64,000 bases of DNA from Oscillospiraceae bacterium (GCA_902778115.1 CACYWG010000007.1:350-64349), one strand, 5' to 3'; shown: positions 1-9,134, counted from the first letter of the stretch. Notes: generated by a model from the sequence alone, not told the origin. A program made the numbers and translations.

Positions 1-134
1 TCAAAAGAATTTTTATAGTCTTTTCAGACTTTTAAAAGCCCTTTTCTTGGTGCTTATTTGCATAAGCTTTTCTTACATTGTTCAATTTTCAAGGTACATC
101 TTGGTGCCGCCCTCTTTGGGGTGACAGCTCGTCT
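1..134 (-). other. rRNA operon leader (rRNA gene lies beyond left edge)
   Basis: On the minus strand this stretch reads away from two strong promoters toward the window edge. It carries CCTTGAAAATTGAA (minus strand of 82-95), the antitermination/processing-type motif that commonly precedes 16S or 23S rRNA in Firmicutes. AT-rich short hairpins follow. No protein gene is supported here; the small plus-strand frames are not credible. That an rRNA gene starts just beyond position 1 is inferred. Confidence 0.6.
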
Positions 135-163
135 AGTATACCACAGCTTTCTTTCCGTGTCAA
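135..163 (-). promoter_or_regulatory. Strong promoter P2 of the leftward rRNA operon
   Basis: Minus strand: TTGACA (158-163), a 17-nt spacer, TATACT (135-140). It is preceded by an A/T-rich tract (about 165-200) that could act as an UP element. Confidence 0.75.
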
Positions 164-239
164 GAAAAACTTTTTCTTTTTTTCAAGTTTTTTTGCGCTC
201 CGGATTTGGAAGCTTTGGCTCTCTCAGGCGAGCTTGCAC

Positions 240-268
240 AATATACACCCGGACCGCCCCTTTGTCAA
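240..268 (-). promoter_or_regulatory. Strong promoter P1 of the leftward rRNA operon
   Basis: Minus strand: TTGACA (263-268), a 17-nt spacer, TATATT (240-245). It sits about 105 bp upstream of a second consensus promoter, an arrangement typical of stable-RNA operons. Confidence 0.7.
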
Positions 269-343
269 GCACTTTTTTGACAAAATTTGAAGAAAATATT
301 TCCAATCAAAATATTGTGGTTCTGCCCGGAAATACTACACGAT

Positions 344-1834
344 ATGGACCATTCTATTCCTTATCATCCAAAAACTGAAGCGGTCTTCCCCGGAGCGGTT
401 TCCGCCGCCTCGATGGACGCGATCTTCGCGCGCTGCTCGGATTATATGCAGCGGCGCATCGACGCCGGGCTCGATCCGGCGCGGCCGGTCGTACTCTGCT
501 GGCTGGACGGACTTGTTTCCGGGCGGGATCTGGCCGAGACCCTGCTGCGCCCGCTGACGGAATTCTGGCGCCTGTCCGCCGGCGCCGCCGACTTTCAGGC
601 GCGTCTGCTCGCGGGCGCTGTCACGGCCTGGTCGGTCAAGCGTTTCGATACCCTGGACGAGACGGTGCAGGCCGTGACCCATGGCTTCTGCGCCCTGATC
701 CTGGAGGAAACGCACGCGGCGCTGTGTTTTGAGCTGCGCAGCGAATCCGGCCGGAGCGTCAGCGAGCCGACCCTGGAAAAGTCCGTCAAGGGCGCAAAGG
801 ATTCCTTCGTGGAGACGATCCGCGTCAATACCGCCCTTGTCCGACGCCGCCTGGCCACACCCGAACTGAAGCTGATCGAAAGCGAACTCGGCCGCCGCTC
901 CGGGACGAAAACGGCGCTGCTGTATCTCGAAGGCGTAGCCGATCCCGCGCTGGTCGGAGAGCTCGCGCGGCGGCTGGACGAGTTGGATCTCGACGCGCTG
1001 CTCGCGCTCGGGCCGCTGGAGGAGGCACTCGCCGAAACGCCCCGCTCGCCCTTTCCGCAGGCGCTGCACACCGAGCGGCCCGACCGTTTTGCCATGCATC
1101 TGAGCGACGGTCGCGTGGGGCTGCTGGTGGACGGGCTTCCCGTTGGACTCGTACTGCCGGTGACGCTGGCGGAATTCATGAAGGTCACCGGCGACCGCGG
1201 CCAGCATTTTCTGGTCAGCAGCACGTTGAGCCTGCTGCGCTGGTTTTCCCTGCTGATCGCGCTGCTGCTGCCCGGCGTCTACGTAGCGATGGCCATGTAT
1301 CACCAGGAGATGATCCCGACAAAGCTGCTGCTGAGCATGATTGAGGCCAAGCAGCAGGTGCCCTTTTCCACAGCGCTGGAGGTGCTGGGCATGCTGCTGG
1401 CCTTTCTGATGCTGCAGGAGGCCGGGCTGCGCCTGCCGGGGCCGATGGGCGACACGGTGAGCATCATCGGCGCGCTGATCGTCGGTCAGGCGGCGGTGGA
1501 GGCGCGCGTCGTCTCGCCGATCGCCATCATCGTGGTTGCGGCGGCCGGCATCGCCTGCTATACGCTGCCGAGCCAGGACCTGTCCGCAGCGCTGCGGCTG
1601 TGGAGCCTGGGGCTTCTGATCGCGGGCGCCCTTGCAGGACTCTACGGCGTCGCGCTCGGCTGCTGCCTGCTGCTATGGCATCTCGCGGGGATCGACAGCT
1701 TCGGCCGCAGCTACACGGCGCCATTGAGCGAGGACGGGCCCGGTCTGCGGCGCATGCTGCTGCGGCGGCCCTTTTCCGCGCTCAAGCTCCGGGACGTGCT
1801 GCTGAAAACGATCGATCGGAGGCGGAGGAAATGA
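344..1834 (+). CDS. gerKA: Spore germinant receptor subunit A (GerA/GerKA family)
   Basis: Inner-membrane subunit of a Ger-type germinant receptor, which senses small-molecule germinants and triggers spore germination. The 496-residue protein has a soluble N-terminal half and a membrane half. The latter shows family hallmarks: LLPGVYVAM at the first membrane segment, then EAGLRLPGPMGDTVSIIGAL and IVGQAAVEARVVSP. Four or five hydrophobic segments end near the C-terminus. ATG at 344 is chosen; an in-frame TTG at 287 would add 19 residues but lies in the AT-rich rrn promoter region. The stop overlaps the next start (ATGA), so the three ger genes are translationally coupled. Which germinant it senses cannot be read from sequence. 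Confidence 0.93.
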   Translation: MDHSIPYHPKTEAVFPGAVSAASMDAIFARCSDYMQRRIDAGLDPARPVVLCWLDGLVSGRDLAETLLRPLTEFWRLSAGAADFQARLLAGAVTAWSVKRFDTLDETVQAVTHGFCALILEETHAALCFELRSESGRSVSEPTLEKSVKGAKDSFVETIRVNTALVRRRLATPELKLIESELGRRSGTKTALLYLEGVADPALVGELARRLDELDLDALLALGPLEEALAETPRSPFPQALHTERPDRFAMHLSDGRVGLLVDGLPVGLVLPVTLAEFMKVTGDRGQHFLVSSTLSLLRWFSLLIALLLPGVYVAMAMYHQEMIPTKLLLSMIEAKQQVPFSTALEVLGMLLAFLMLQEAGLRLPGPMGDTVSIIGALIVGQAAVEARVVSPIAIIVVAAAGIACYTLPSQDLSAALRLWSLGLLIAGALAGLYGVALGCCLLLWHLAGIDSFGRSYTAPLSEDGPGLRRMLLRRPFSALKLRDVLLKTIDRRRRK

Positions 1835-2982
1835 TCCGGCAGTTTAGAAATGCCATGCTGCTTTCAATTATTATAATTGTAGGTCTTTGTCTCGGCGGCT
1901 GCGGCCTGCGCGAGCAGGCGCGCGAGGTGGACGAGCTGCTGGTCATGCAGACCATGGGACTCGATTCCGACCCCCGGGGCGTTCTGCTCAGTTTGTCCTC
2001 CGCGGCCAGCGCCGCGCCGGACAACCCGCCCGTGCGCCTGCAGAGCGCCGGGGCTTCCATTACCACGGCGCTCGAGCACATCCGCGTCGGCGCCAATGAG
2101 GAAGATCTCTTCTGCGCCCACATCGGCCATCTGCTGATCGGGGAGGCGGCGGCCCGGAAGGGGATCCGCCCGGCGCTGGATTACGTATGCCGCTCGGGAG
2201 ACCTTCGCCTGAGCGTGCCGCTGTATATCCTGCGGGAACGCGATGCGCAGGAGGCGGTGCTGGGCACGGGCGACAAGAGCTTTGGCATCTGCGACGCGCT
2301 TGACTCCGTGGACGCGGATCTGCGAGCGCGCGGCGACGGGCACTGCGCCTCCGCCGCCGACATTCTGCGTGATCTGGAGCGCTATGACAGCGCACTCGTC
2401 TGCGCCGTGGCATTCCGTCCCTCGGCGGAGACCGACCAGAGCGCCGGAGCGGAGGATCGTCCGCAAACCGTGCTGCCCGACGGCTACGCCGTGCTCAAAG
2501 GCGGCGCGCTCTGCGGCTTTCTCGACCGGGAGCAGGCGGTCGGCGTCGGCTTTCTCACCGGGAATACCGGGATCTGCGAGCTGACGGTGACTGACCAGGC
2601 GGGGCTGCCCGTCACGCTGATGCTCACCGGCGGCAAATGCACGCTGGAGCCGCGCTGGACCGATGACGGCCGGCTGGAGGCGCTCGGCGTCCAGGTGGAG
2701 GCCGAAGCCCTGCTGGCAGAGGGTTCGGCCAACAATACGTCTCTTGATTATCTTGAAATGATGCTCGAGCGCGCCCTCTCCGAGCATGTGCGGCAGGTGC
2801 TGCAGCTGTCCAAGCAGTGGAAGGCCGATTTCCTCGGTCTGGAGGGGCGGCTGGAGCGCCTCTCGCCGCGAAAAATGCGCGCGCTGAACCCGGATTTTGC
2901 CGTGCGCTGGCCCTCGCTGCCGCTGACGGTCAGCGTCAGTGCGCGGCTCACCGGCACCGGCGACGTGGAGGACCGGCCATGA
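1831..2982 (+). CDS. gerKC: Spore germination lipoprotein, Ger(x)C family
   Basis: Lipoprotein subunit of the germinant receptor, expected on the outer face of the spore inner membrane. The 383-residue product starts with a signal peptide (MIRQFRNAMLLSIIIIVGLC) and a lipobox ending LGGC. The early motif EVDELLVMQTMGLD resembles the conserved Ger(x)C segment after the lipobox. GGAGG lies about 5 nt before the ATG. It overlaps gerA by ATGA at the 5' end and gerB by ATGA at the 3' end. Gene order A-C-B matches the gerK arrangement of bacilli and many clostridia. Confidence 0.9.
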   Translation: MIRQFRNAMLLSIIIIVGLCLGGCGLREQAREVDELLVMQTMGLDSDPRGVLLSLSSAASAAPDNPPVRLQSAGASITTALEHIRVGANEEDLFCAHIGHLLIGEAAARKGIRPALDYVCRSGDLRLSVPLYILRERDAQEAVLGTGDKSFGICDALDSVDADLRARGDGHCASAADILRDLERYDSALVCAVAFRPSAETDQSAGAEDRPQTVLPDGYAVLKGGALCGFLDREQAVGVGFLTGNTGICELTVTDQAGLPVTLMLTGGKCTLEPRWTDDGRLEALGVQVEAEALLAEGSANNTSLDYLEMMLERALSEHVRQVLQLSKQWKADFLGLEGRLERLSPRKMRALNPDFAVRWPSLPLTVSVSARLTGTGDVEDRP

Positions 2983-4061
2983 AATGCGACAAGCCGTATA
3001 CTCTTGGCCAATTGCTGGCGCTCTGCTCCGTCATGGCGCTCACGCCGGCGCTGCGGCTGCTGCCCGGAGCCTCCGCCGCCCTCGCGGGGCGCGGCGGCTG
3101 GCTTTCGATCCTGCTGGCGCTGCCTGCAGCCGTCGCCTACGGCGCCTTCCTCTGGCGATTCGGGCAGCGGCGGCGGGAGGGGGAGAGTCTGCCCGCACTC
3201 TGGCAGCGTGCGGCGGGGGAGACCTTCGGCGCCGTGCTTTTGGCGCTCTGCGGGCTCTGGCTGCTGTTTTATGCGGCCTTCACCCTGCGCGACAGCGCCC
3301 AGCGTCTGATCGACACCGTCTATCCCCATGCCGACCGCCGTCTTTTTGTGCTGCCGCTGGGTCTGGCCGCGGCCGTCGCCGGGTCGGGCGATGCGCGCCG
3401 GCTGGTGCGCTGCGCCAAGCTGCTGCTCCCGCTGCTGCTCGGGGCCGTCGCGCTCACGCTGCTCTTCGCGCTGCCGCAGATGCACGCAGACAATCTCCTG
3501 CCCGTCGCCGGACAGGGCGCGCGGCCGATCCTGAAGGGCACGCTGCCGACGCTCGACGTGGCGGCGCTGGTCCTGGTGCTGCTGCTGTTTCTCTCCGACG
3601 GTCTGACAGGGGAGGCGCGCTATCGCAGCGTCGCGGGACGGATCGCGCTGCTCGGCACGCTGATGGCGGCGCTGACGGCCGCGGTGATCGGCGCCTTCGG
3701 GCATGAGCTGACGGCGCGCCTGAGCCAGCCCTATTTTTCTCTGGTGCGCAACCTTGTGTTCTTCCACAGCCTTGAGCGGATCGAGGCGCTGCTGGCGGCG
3801 CTGTGGATCTTCTCCGACTTTCTGCTGACAGCGGCGCTGCTGCTCGTCGCGCGACGCTGTCTGGCTCCGCTGTGCGGGAAAAACGCCTGGCTTCCGGCGG
3901 CCGCCGGCGCAGCGGCGCTGCTGATCGCCTGTCTTCTCGCGCCGGAGGCGGCCGTCTTTGAACGGCTCTCCCTGCGCTGGATCCCGGTGGCCAACGCGGC
4001 CGTCTGCCTGCTGCTGATCCCCGGCGTTTACGCGCTCGGGCGGCTGCGGAAAAGGCTGTAA
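2979..4061 (+). CDS. gerKB: Spore germination permease-like protein, GerAB family
   Basis: Integral membrane subunit of the germinant receptor, related to amino-acid/polyamine transporters (APC fold). The 360-residue protein has about ten hydrophobic segments and begins YTLGQLLALCSVMALTPALR, in the style of the first helix of GerAB proteins. The C-terminus ends in a basic tail (GRLRKRL). Start at 2979 is fixed by the ATGA overlap with gerC. It completes a three-gene receptor operon and is the last gene before the mfd promoter. Confidence 0.87.
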   Translation: MKCDKPYTLGQLLALCSVMALTPALRLLPGASAALAGRGGWLSILLALPAAVAYGAFLWRFGQRRREGESLPALWQRAAGETFGAVLLALCGLWLLFYAAFTLRDSAQRLIDTVYPHADRRLFVLPLGLAAAVAGSGDARRLVRCAKLLLPLLLGAVALTLLFALPQMHADNLLPVAGQGARPILKGTLPTLDVAALVLVLLLFLSDGLTGEARYRSVAGRIALLGTLMAALTAAVIGAFGHELTARLSQPYFSLVRNLVFFHSLERIEALLAALWIFSDFLLTAALLLVARRCLAPLCGKNAWLPAAAGAAALLIACLLAPEAAVFERLSLRWIPVANAAVCLLLIPGVYALGRLRKRL

Positions 4062-4067
4062 ATCCGA

Positions 4068-4096
4068 TTGCATCCGGGTGCCTGACGTGGTATAAT
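4068..4096 (+). promoter_or_regulatory. Promoter of mfd
   Basis: TTGCAT (4068-4073), a 17-nt spacer, TATAAT (4091-4096). The mfd ATG is only 10 nt beyond the -10 element, so the predicted transcript would have a leader of a few nucleotides at most. There is no Shine-Dalgarno sequence between them. Confidence 0.6.
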
Positions 4097-4106
4097 TCCT
4101 CCCGGT

Positions 4107-7100
4107 ATGAAGATCCTGAATCAAGTATTTTTTGAGAACAAGGAAGCCGCCGCCCTCCCCGGTCTGCTGGAGAGCGGAGGGCTTCCTGCGCTCGTTTCCG
4201 GGCTTTCGGCGGTGCATCGGGCGCATCTGGGCGCGGCGCTGCGCGATCATGCGGGCCGCCCGCTCTTCGTGATCTGCCCGGACGACACCGCCGCCGAGAA
4301 CATGGCCCGCGATCTCAGCTCGATGCTGGGCGAGGAGGCCGCTGTGCTCGGCATGCGCGACTTCAGCTTCTATCCGGCCGAGGCCGTCTCCCGCCAGGCC
4401 GAGCAGCGGCGCATTGCCGCGCTGTACGCGCTCTCTTCCGGCGCAGTAAACGTAGCTGTGGCCTCCGTACCCGGCCTGCTGCAGCGCACACTGACCCCGG
4501 AAGCGCTCGCGCGCGCCGCGTTCGTCATCGACGCCTCCTCCCCCTGCGCCCTGGAGGACACGGAGGACGCGCTGCTGCGCTGCGGCTACAGCCGCGCAGA
4601 CCAGGTCGAGGGCCCGGGTCAGTTTGCCCGGCGCGGCGGCATCCTGGACTTCTTCTCGCCCGCGGACAGCGAGCCCGTGCGCATGGAGTTCTGGGGCGAC
4701 GAGATCGACTCCATGGCTCACTTCGAGGTTTCCAGCCAGCGCCGGACCGATCCGGTCGAGCGCTGCGTGATCCTTCCGGCGGCCGAAGCTCTGCCTCCGC
4801 TTGCGCCGGGCGGCCCCGCCGCCCTGGCGCAGGAGCTGAGGAAGATCGCCGAGCGCTACACGCGCCGCCGCACGAGCGAACAGGCGCAAAAGCTCAGCGA
4901 GACCCTGCGCGGCGACGCCGAGCGTCTGGAAAACGCCGCCTCCCTGCCGGAGGCCGACCGCTATCTGCCGCTGCTCTATCCGATGGACTGCGGCGCGGAC
5001 TATATCCCCGCCGACGCCATCGTGCTGCTCGACCAGCCCGGCCGCTGCGCCGAACGCGCGCGGGACTTTGCCAAGCAGCTTGCGCTGGATTTCACGGAGC
5101 TCGGCCGCCGCGGACTGGTGGCGGATGCGCCGGAGAGCTTTTATCTGTCCTTTGACGCGCTGACGAAGCGTCTGGCAGACTTCCCCCTGTACATGGCCGA
5201 GGCCTTCACCGTCGGCCGCTGTCCGGTGGCGCCGCGCACGCTGACGAGCGTGCCGGCCAAGCAGCTGCCCTCCTATGCGGGCAGCGCGCAGGCCGCCGCC
5301 GATGATGTGAAGCTCTACCTCAAAAACGGCAGCCGCGTGGTCGTGCTGGCCGGGGACGAGCGCCGCGCCCGGGTGCTGCAGGACTTTTTCAAGGATCACG
5401 ACATCCCCGCCCTGCTCCGCGAGCCGCTCGACCGTCTGCCCGAGCCCGGCAGCTGCGTGATCGGCATCGGCGCGATCTCCTCGGGTCTGGAATACCCGGG
5501 GCTGAAACTGGCGGTGCTGACCGACGCGCAGCTCATCCGCCAGAAAAACAAAAAATCCGCCCGCGGCAAAAAGCTGCCGGCCGGGCGCATGCGCATTGAA
5601 TCCTACGCAGACCTTTCCCCCGGCGACTATGTCGTGCACGAAAACCACGGCATCGGCCGCTTTGCCGGCATCGTGCGCATGCCGGTGGACGGGCAGGACA
5701 AGGACTACATCAAGATCAACTACGCCGGCACGGACACGCTCTACGTCCCCGCCACGCAGCTCGACATGGTGTCGAAATACACCGGCGGCGGTGAGGACAA
5801 GGCCGTCAAGCTCTCGAAGATGGGCGGCGCGGAATGGGCGAAGACCCGCTCGCGTGCCAAGAGCGCGGCCAAGGACATGGCCAAGAAGCTCATCGCCCTC
5901 TATGCCGAGCGCCAGCGCCTGCCGGGCTTTGCCTTCTCACCGGACAGCGAGTGGCAGCGGGAGTTTGAAGAAAACTTCGAATATACCGAGACCGACGACC
6001 AGCTCCGCTGCATCGCGGAGATCAAGCAGGACATGGAACGGGCAACGCCGATGGACCGCCTGCTCTGCGGCGACGTGGGCTACGGCAAGACGGAGGTCGC
6101 CCTGCGCGCAGTGATGAAGTGCGTGCTGGACGGCAAGCAGGCGGCGATCCTCGTGCCGACCACCGTGCTCGCGCAGCAGCACTATCAGACGGCGCTGCAG
6201 CGCTTTTTCGGCTTCCCGGTCAACATTGCGGTGCTCAGCCGCTTTCGCACCGGCGGCCAGAGCGCGCAGACCATCGCCGATCTCGCCAGCGGCAAGTGCG
6301 ACCTCGTCATCGGCACGCACCGGCTGCTGTCAAAGGACGTGAAATTCAAGGACCTCGGCCTGCTGGTGGTAGACGAGGAGCAGCGCTTCGGCGTCAGCCA
6401 CAAGGAGCACATCAAGGAGCTCAGCCGCGGCGTGGACGTGCTGACCCTCTCGGCCACGCCCATCCCCCGCACGCTGAACATGGCCATGTCCGGCATCCGC
6501 GACATGTCCACCCTCGACGATCCCCCGGAGGACCGCCTGCCGGTACAGACCTTCGTGATGGAGCATGACTGGGGCCTGGTGGCCGACGCGATCCGGCGCG
6601 AGATCCAGCGCGGCGGCCAGGTCTACTACCTGCACAACCGCATCGACGACATTGAACGCACGGCGCGCAAGCTCCGCGATCTGCTGGAGGACAGCGTGAC
6701 GGTGGGCGTGGCGCACGGGCAGCTGGACAAGGCGGTGCTCGCGAGCGTCATGGACGCCGTCGCCACAGGGGAAACGCAGGTGCTCGTCTGCACCACGATC
6801 ATCGAGACCGGCATCGACATCCCCAACGTCAACACCCTCATCATCGAGGACGCCGACCGCCTTGGTCTTGCGCAGCTGCACCAGATCCGCGGCCGCGTCG
6901 GCCGTTCGACCCGCCGCGCCTCGGCCTATCTGACCTTCCGGCGCGACAAGGTGCTCACCGAGATCGCCGAAAAGCGCCTCAACGCCATCCGCGACTTCGC
7001 GGCCTTCGGCTCCGGCACCAAGATCGCCATGCGCGATCTGGAGATCCGCGGCGCAGGCAACCTGCTCGGCGCCGAGCAGTCCGGCCACATGATCGACGTG

Positions 7101-7634
7101 GGCTACGATATGTATATGAAGCTGCTGAGCGAGGCGGTGCTGGAGGCCCGCGGCATCGAGGTGCCGAAGGCCGCCGACTGCTCCGCCGATCTCGCTGTGG
7201 CCGCCAGCATCCCCGACCGCTACATCCCCTCCTCGGAGCAGCGCATGGACATTTACCGCAAGATCGCTCTGATCCGCAGCGAGGCGGAGGCCGACGACCT
7301 GATGGACGAGCTGATCGACCGCTTCGGCGATCCGCCGCCGGGCGTGACGGCGCTGATCCAGGTGGCCCTGCTGCGCGGCGAAGCCGGGCGTGCGGGTGTC
7401 ACGGACATCGCCCAGAAAGCCGGTTATCTGCGCTTTACGGTCAAGGATTTCGATATGGAAAAAGTCTCGCGCCTGTACGCGCTGCCCGAATACAAGGGAA
7501 GGCTTCGCGTGGAGGCCGGGTCGAAGCCCTGCCTGAGTCTGCGCATCAAGGCCAAAAACCGCGTCATCGACGAGGCGCGCCGCTTTGTGGCCGCCTGGGG
7601 TGAACAATCGGTAAACTCTGCGCCGGAGGCTTGA
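4107..7634 (+). CDS. mfd: Transcription-repair coupling factor (Mfd)
   Basis: ATP-dependent translocase that removes RNA polymerase stalled at DNA lesions and recruits UvrA/UvrB. The 1175-residue length is typical. The UvrB-homology domains are followed by the RNAP-interacting domain (around SYADLSPGDYVVHENHGIGR), then the RecG-like helicase with Walker A GDVGYGKTEVALRA, the DEEQ box (VVDEEQRFG), SATPIPRTL, and the motif VI region (HQIRGRVGRS). The C-terminal TRCF domain is present. The start is unusual: the -10 element is 10 nt upstream and no ribosome-binding site is visible. It is probably translated alone; the following foldase has its own promoter. Confidence 0.98.
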   Translation: MKILNQVFFENKEAAALPGLLESGGLPALVSGLSAVHRAHLGAALRDHAGRPLFVICPDDTAAENMARDLSSMLGEEAAVLGMRDFSFYPAEAVSRQAEQRRIAALYALSSGAVNVAVASVPGLLQRTLTPEALARAAFVIDASSPCALEDTEDALLRCGYSRADQVEGPGQFARRGGILDFFSPADSEPVRMEFWGDEIDSMAHFEVSSQRRTDPVERCVILPAAEALPPLAPGGPAALAQELRKIAERYTRRRTSEQAQKLSETLRGDAERLENAASLPEADRYLPLLYPMDCGADYIPADAIVLLDQPGRCAERARDFAKQLALDFTELGRRGLVADAPESFYLSFDALTKRLADFPLYMAEAFTVGRCPVAPRTLTSVPAKQLPSYAGSAQAAADDVKLYLKNGSRVVVLAGDERRARVLQDFFKDHDIPALLREPLDRLPEPGSCVIGIGAISSGLEYPGLKLAVLTDAQLIRQKNKKSARGKKLPAGRMRIESYADLSPGDYVVHENHGIGRFAGIVRMPVDGQDKDYIKINYAGTDTLYVPATQLDMVSKYTGGGEDKAVKLSKMGGAEWAKTRSRAKSAAKDMAKKLIALYAERQRLPGFAFSPDSEWQREFEENFEYTETDDQLRCIAEIKQDMERATPMDRLLCGDVGYGKTEVALRAVMKCVLDGKQAAILVPTTVLAQQHYQTALQRFFGFPVNIAVLSRFRTGGQSAQTIADLASGKCDLVIGTHRLLSKDVKFKDLGLLVVDEEQRFGVSHKEHIKELSRGVDVLTLSATPIPRTLNMAMSGIRDMSTLDDPPEDRLPVQTFVMEHDWGLVADAIRREIQRGGQVYYLHNRIDDIERTARKLRDLLEDSVTVGVAHGQLDKAVLASVMDAVATGETQVLVCTTIIETGIDIPNVNTLIIEDADRLGLAQLHQIRGRVGRSTRRASAYLTFRRDKVLTEIAEKRLNAIRDFAAFGSGTKIAMRDLEIRGAGNLLGAEQSGHMIDVGYDMYMKLLSEAVLEARGIEVPKAADCSADLAVAASIPDRYIPSSEQRMDIYRKIALIRSEAEADDLMDELIDRFGDPPPGVTALIQVALLRGEAGRAGVTDIAQKAGYLRFTVKDFDMEKVSRLYALPEYKGRLRVEAGSKPCLSLRIKAKNRVIDEARRFVAAWGEQSVNSAPEA

Positions 7635-7659
7635 GTTTCGGGGCTTAGGGTGCTATAGT
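7631..7659 (+). promoter_or_regulatory. Promoter of the PrsA-like gene
   Basis: TTGAGT (7631-7636), a 17-nt spacer, TATAGT (7654-7659). The -35 element overlaps the mfd stop codon. A ribosome-binding site (AAAGGA) precedes the ATG at 7694. Confidence 0.5.
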
Positions 7660-7693
7660 ACGGAAAGAATATCCACAGAAAGGATCTCTGAAG

Positions 7694-8911
7694 ATGAAAA
7701 AACTGTTGATTATCCTGCTGGCCGCCGGCCTGCTCTTTGTCGGCGTCGCCGGCTGCGCACAGAGGACCGCGCCGGTCCCGTCTCCCGCCCCCGTCGACGA
7801 TGAGACCATTTATGTCAGCCCCGTCAATCCGGAGCCGCCCACGACCGCCGTTCCCGAAGCGCAGGCCGCCGCGCCTGTAAAGCACGTGGATCTGGAGGCG
7901 CTGCACGCTCTCTACCCGGAGGATGCCGTTTACGCCACGATCGGCGAGCGTGAAATCGCCTGGGGCGAATACTATGAATGGCTCGGCAGCTATATCCTCA
8001 ACGGCGAGAATTATATGGAATCCATGGCCGCCTACGGCATGTCCGGCGGCTGGGACAGCCCCTATGCCGAGGGCGTCACCCTGGGCGATTCCTTTGTCGC
8101 CAACCTGAACGACAATCTGCGCGCCTTCACCGGCATCGACATGTTCGCCGCGCAAAACGGGATCAGCGTCAGTGCAGAGGAGCTCGAAGCCAAAAAGGCC
8201 GAGGACAGGAACGCCATGCTCGGCGCCGACGCCACGGACGAGGCCTGGGGCGAGCTGCTGACCGCCAACTTCCTGACCGAAAACCTCTACCGCGCGCAGG
8301 CAAGGGCCAACATCCAGCTGCAGAAGCTGATGGAGGCCAAATACGGCAAAAACGGCGAACTGCTCAGCACCGCGGCACTGCAGCACTATATCGAGGACAA
8401 GGAATACCTCCGCTGCAACCACATCCTCTTCCTGACCATGGACATGGAAACGCGCGAGCCTCTGGACGAGGAGACCATCGCCGCCAAGAAATCGCGGGCG
8501 GAGGAGATCGCCGCCGAGCTGCAGTCCATCGAAAACCGCGAGGAGCTGCTGGCGCGCTTTGCCGAGCTCAAGGCCGAGCTGGACGAGGACTCCGGCAAGG
8601 CCCACTATCCCGACGGCTATATCTTCACGCCCGGCACGATGGTGGCCGCCTTTGAGGAGGCAACCAAAGCGCTCAGCGCCTTTGAGGTCTCCGCGCCCGT
8701 CCTGTCCGAGTACGGCTACCACGTCATCATCCGCCTGCCGGTCGATGCGGACACCACCCTGGACGACGGCAGCACCATCGGCGCCTCCGCCGCCAGCGAG
8801 ATCATGGCCGCCGATCTGGACGAGATCGTGGACGCGCTGGACTTCACGCTCGCCGAGGGCATGGAGAAGGTAGACCTGACGAAGTTCCTGGTCGAACCGG
8901 CGGACAAGTAA
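7694..8911 (+). CDS. Lipoprotein foldase, PrsA/SurA-like peptidyl-prolyl isomerase
   Basis: Extracytoplasmic, membrane-anchored chaperone/isomerase that assists folding of secreted proteins. The 405-residue protein has a signal peptide and lipobox (VAGC) followed by a Pro-rich linker. A SurA-like helical region spans about residues 80-230. A parvulin (PPIC-type) domain runs from CNHILFL to YGYHVIIRLPV, although its middle carries a long acidic helix. The gene commonly follows mfd in clostridia, which supports the call. A terminator follows. Confidence 0.85.
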   Translation: MKKLLIILLAAGLLFVGVAGCAQRTAPVPSPAPVDDETIYVSPVNPEPPTTAVPEAQAAAPVKHVDLEALHALYPEDAVYATIGEREIAWGEYYEWLGSYILNGENYMESMAAYGMSGGWDSPYAEGVTLGDSFVANLNDNLRAFTGIDMFAAQNGISVSAEELEAKKAEDRNAMLGADATDEAWGELLTANFLTENLYRAQARANIQLQKLMEAKYGKNGELLSTAALQHYIEDKEYLRCNHILFLTMDMETREPLDEETIAAKKSRAEEIAAELQSIENREELLARFAELKAELDEDSGKAHYPDGYIFTPGTMVAAFEEATKALSAFEVSAPVLSEYGYHVIIRLPVDADTTLDDGSTIGASAASEIMAADLDEIVDALDFTLAEGMEKVDLTKFLVEPADK

Positions 8912-8942
8912 AGCTGCTGCGTCTCTTGCAAAAACACAAACG

Positions 8943-8984
8943 AAAAACAGGAGCTGCCTCCAAAAAGGCGGCTCCTGTTTTTTG
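8943..8984 (+). terminator. Intrinsic terminator after the PrsA-like gene
   Basis: Imperfect GC-rich hairpin (AACAGGAGCTGCCTC paired with GGCGGCTCCTGTT) followed by TTTTTT. Confidence 0.85.
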
Positions 8985-9060
8985 CATCAAAGCCAGGCCT
9001 CGATCGCTCCGGTCCGGCGGCAGCGCGCAAGAGGCCTTCGGTCCTTGCGAAACTCCTATC

Positions 9061-9113
9061 TTGACAATAGGAGATAAACATGGTATAACACTTGTGGTTA
9101 GAGAACTCTAACC
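9061..9113 (+). promoter_or_regulatory. Promoter with a perfect palindromic operator (DUF3793-flavodoxin operon)
   Basis: TTGACA (9061-9066), 17 nt, TATAAC (9084-9089) form a near-consensus promoter. Directly after it is the inverted repeat GGTTAGAG-AA-CTCTAACC (9096-9113), covering the predicted transcription start. A dimeric repressor bound there would block initiation. Because the operon encodes flavodoxin, an iron-sparing electron carrier, an iron-responsive repressor of the DtxR/IdeR type is a reasonable guess; the site does not match a canonical Fur box. Confidence 0.7.
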
Positions 9114-9134
9114 AGCGGTAACGGAGGTGATCCT

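Noticed and set aside
58..378. Small plus-strand frames at the left edge
   Set aside because: They run through the minus-strand rRNA promoters and leader and have no ribosome-binding site or recognisable sequence.
2748..5648. 966-residue minus-strand open frame opposite gerC-gerB-mfd
   Set aside because: It lies opposite three well-supported genes, is dominated by Arg/Gln/Gly typical of antisense GC-rich sequence, and shows no known motif.
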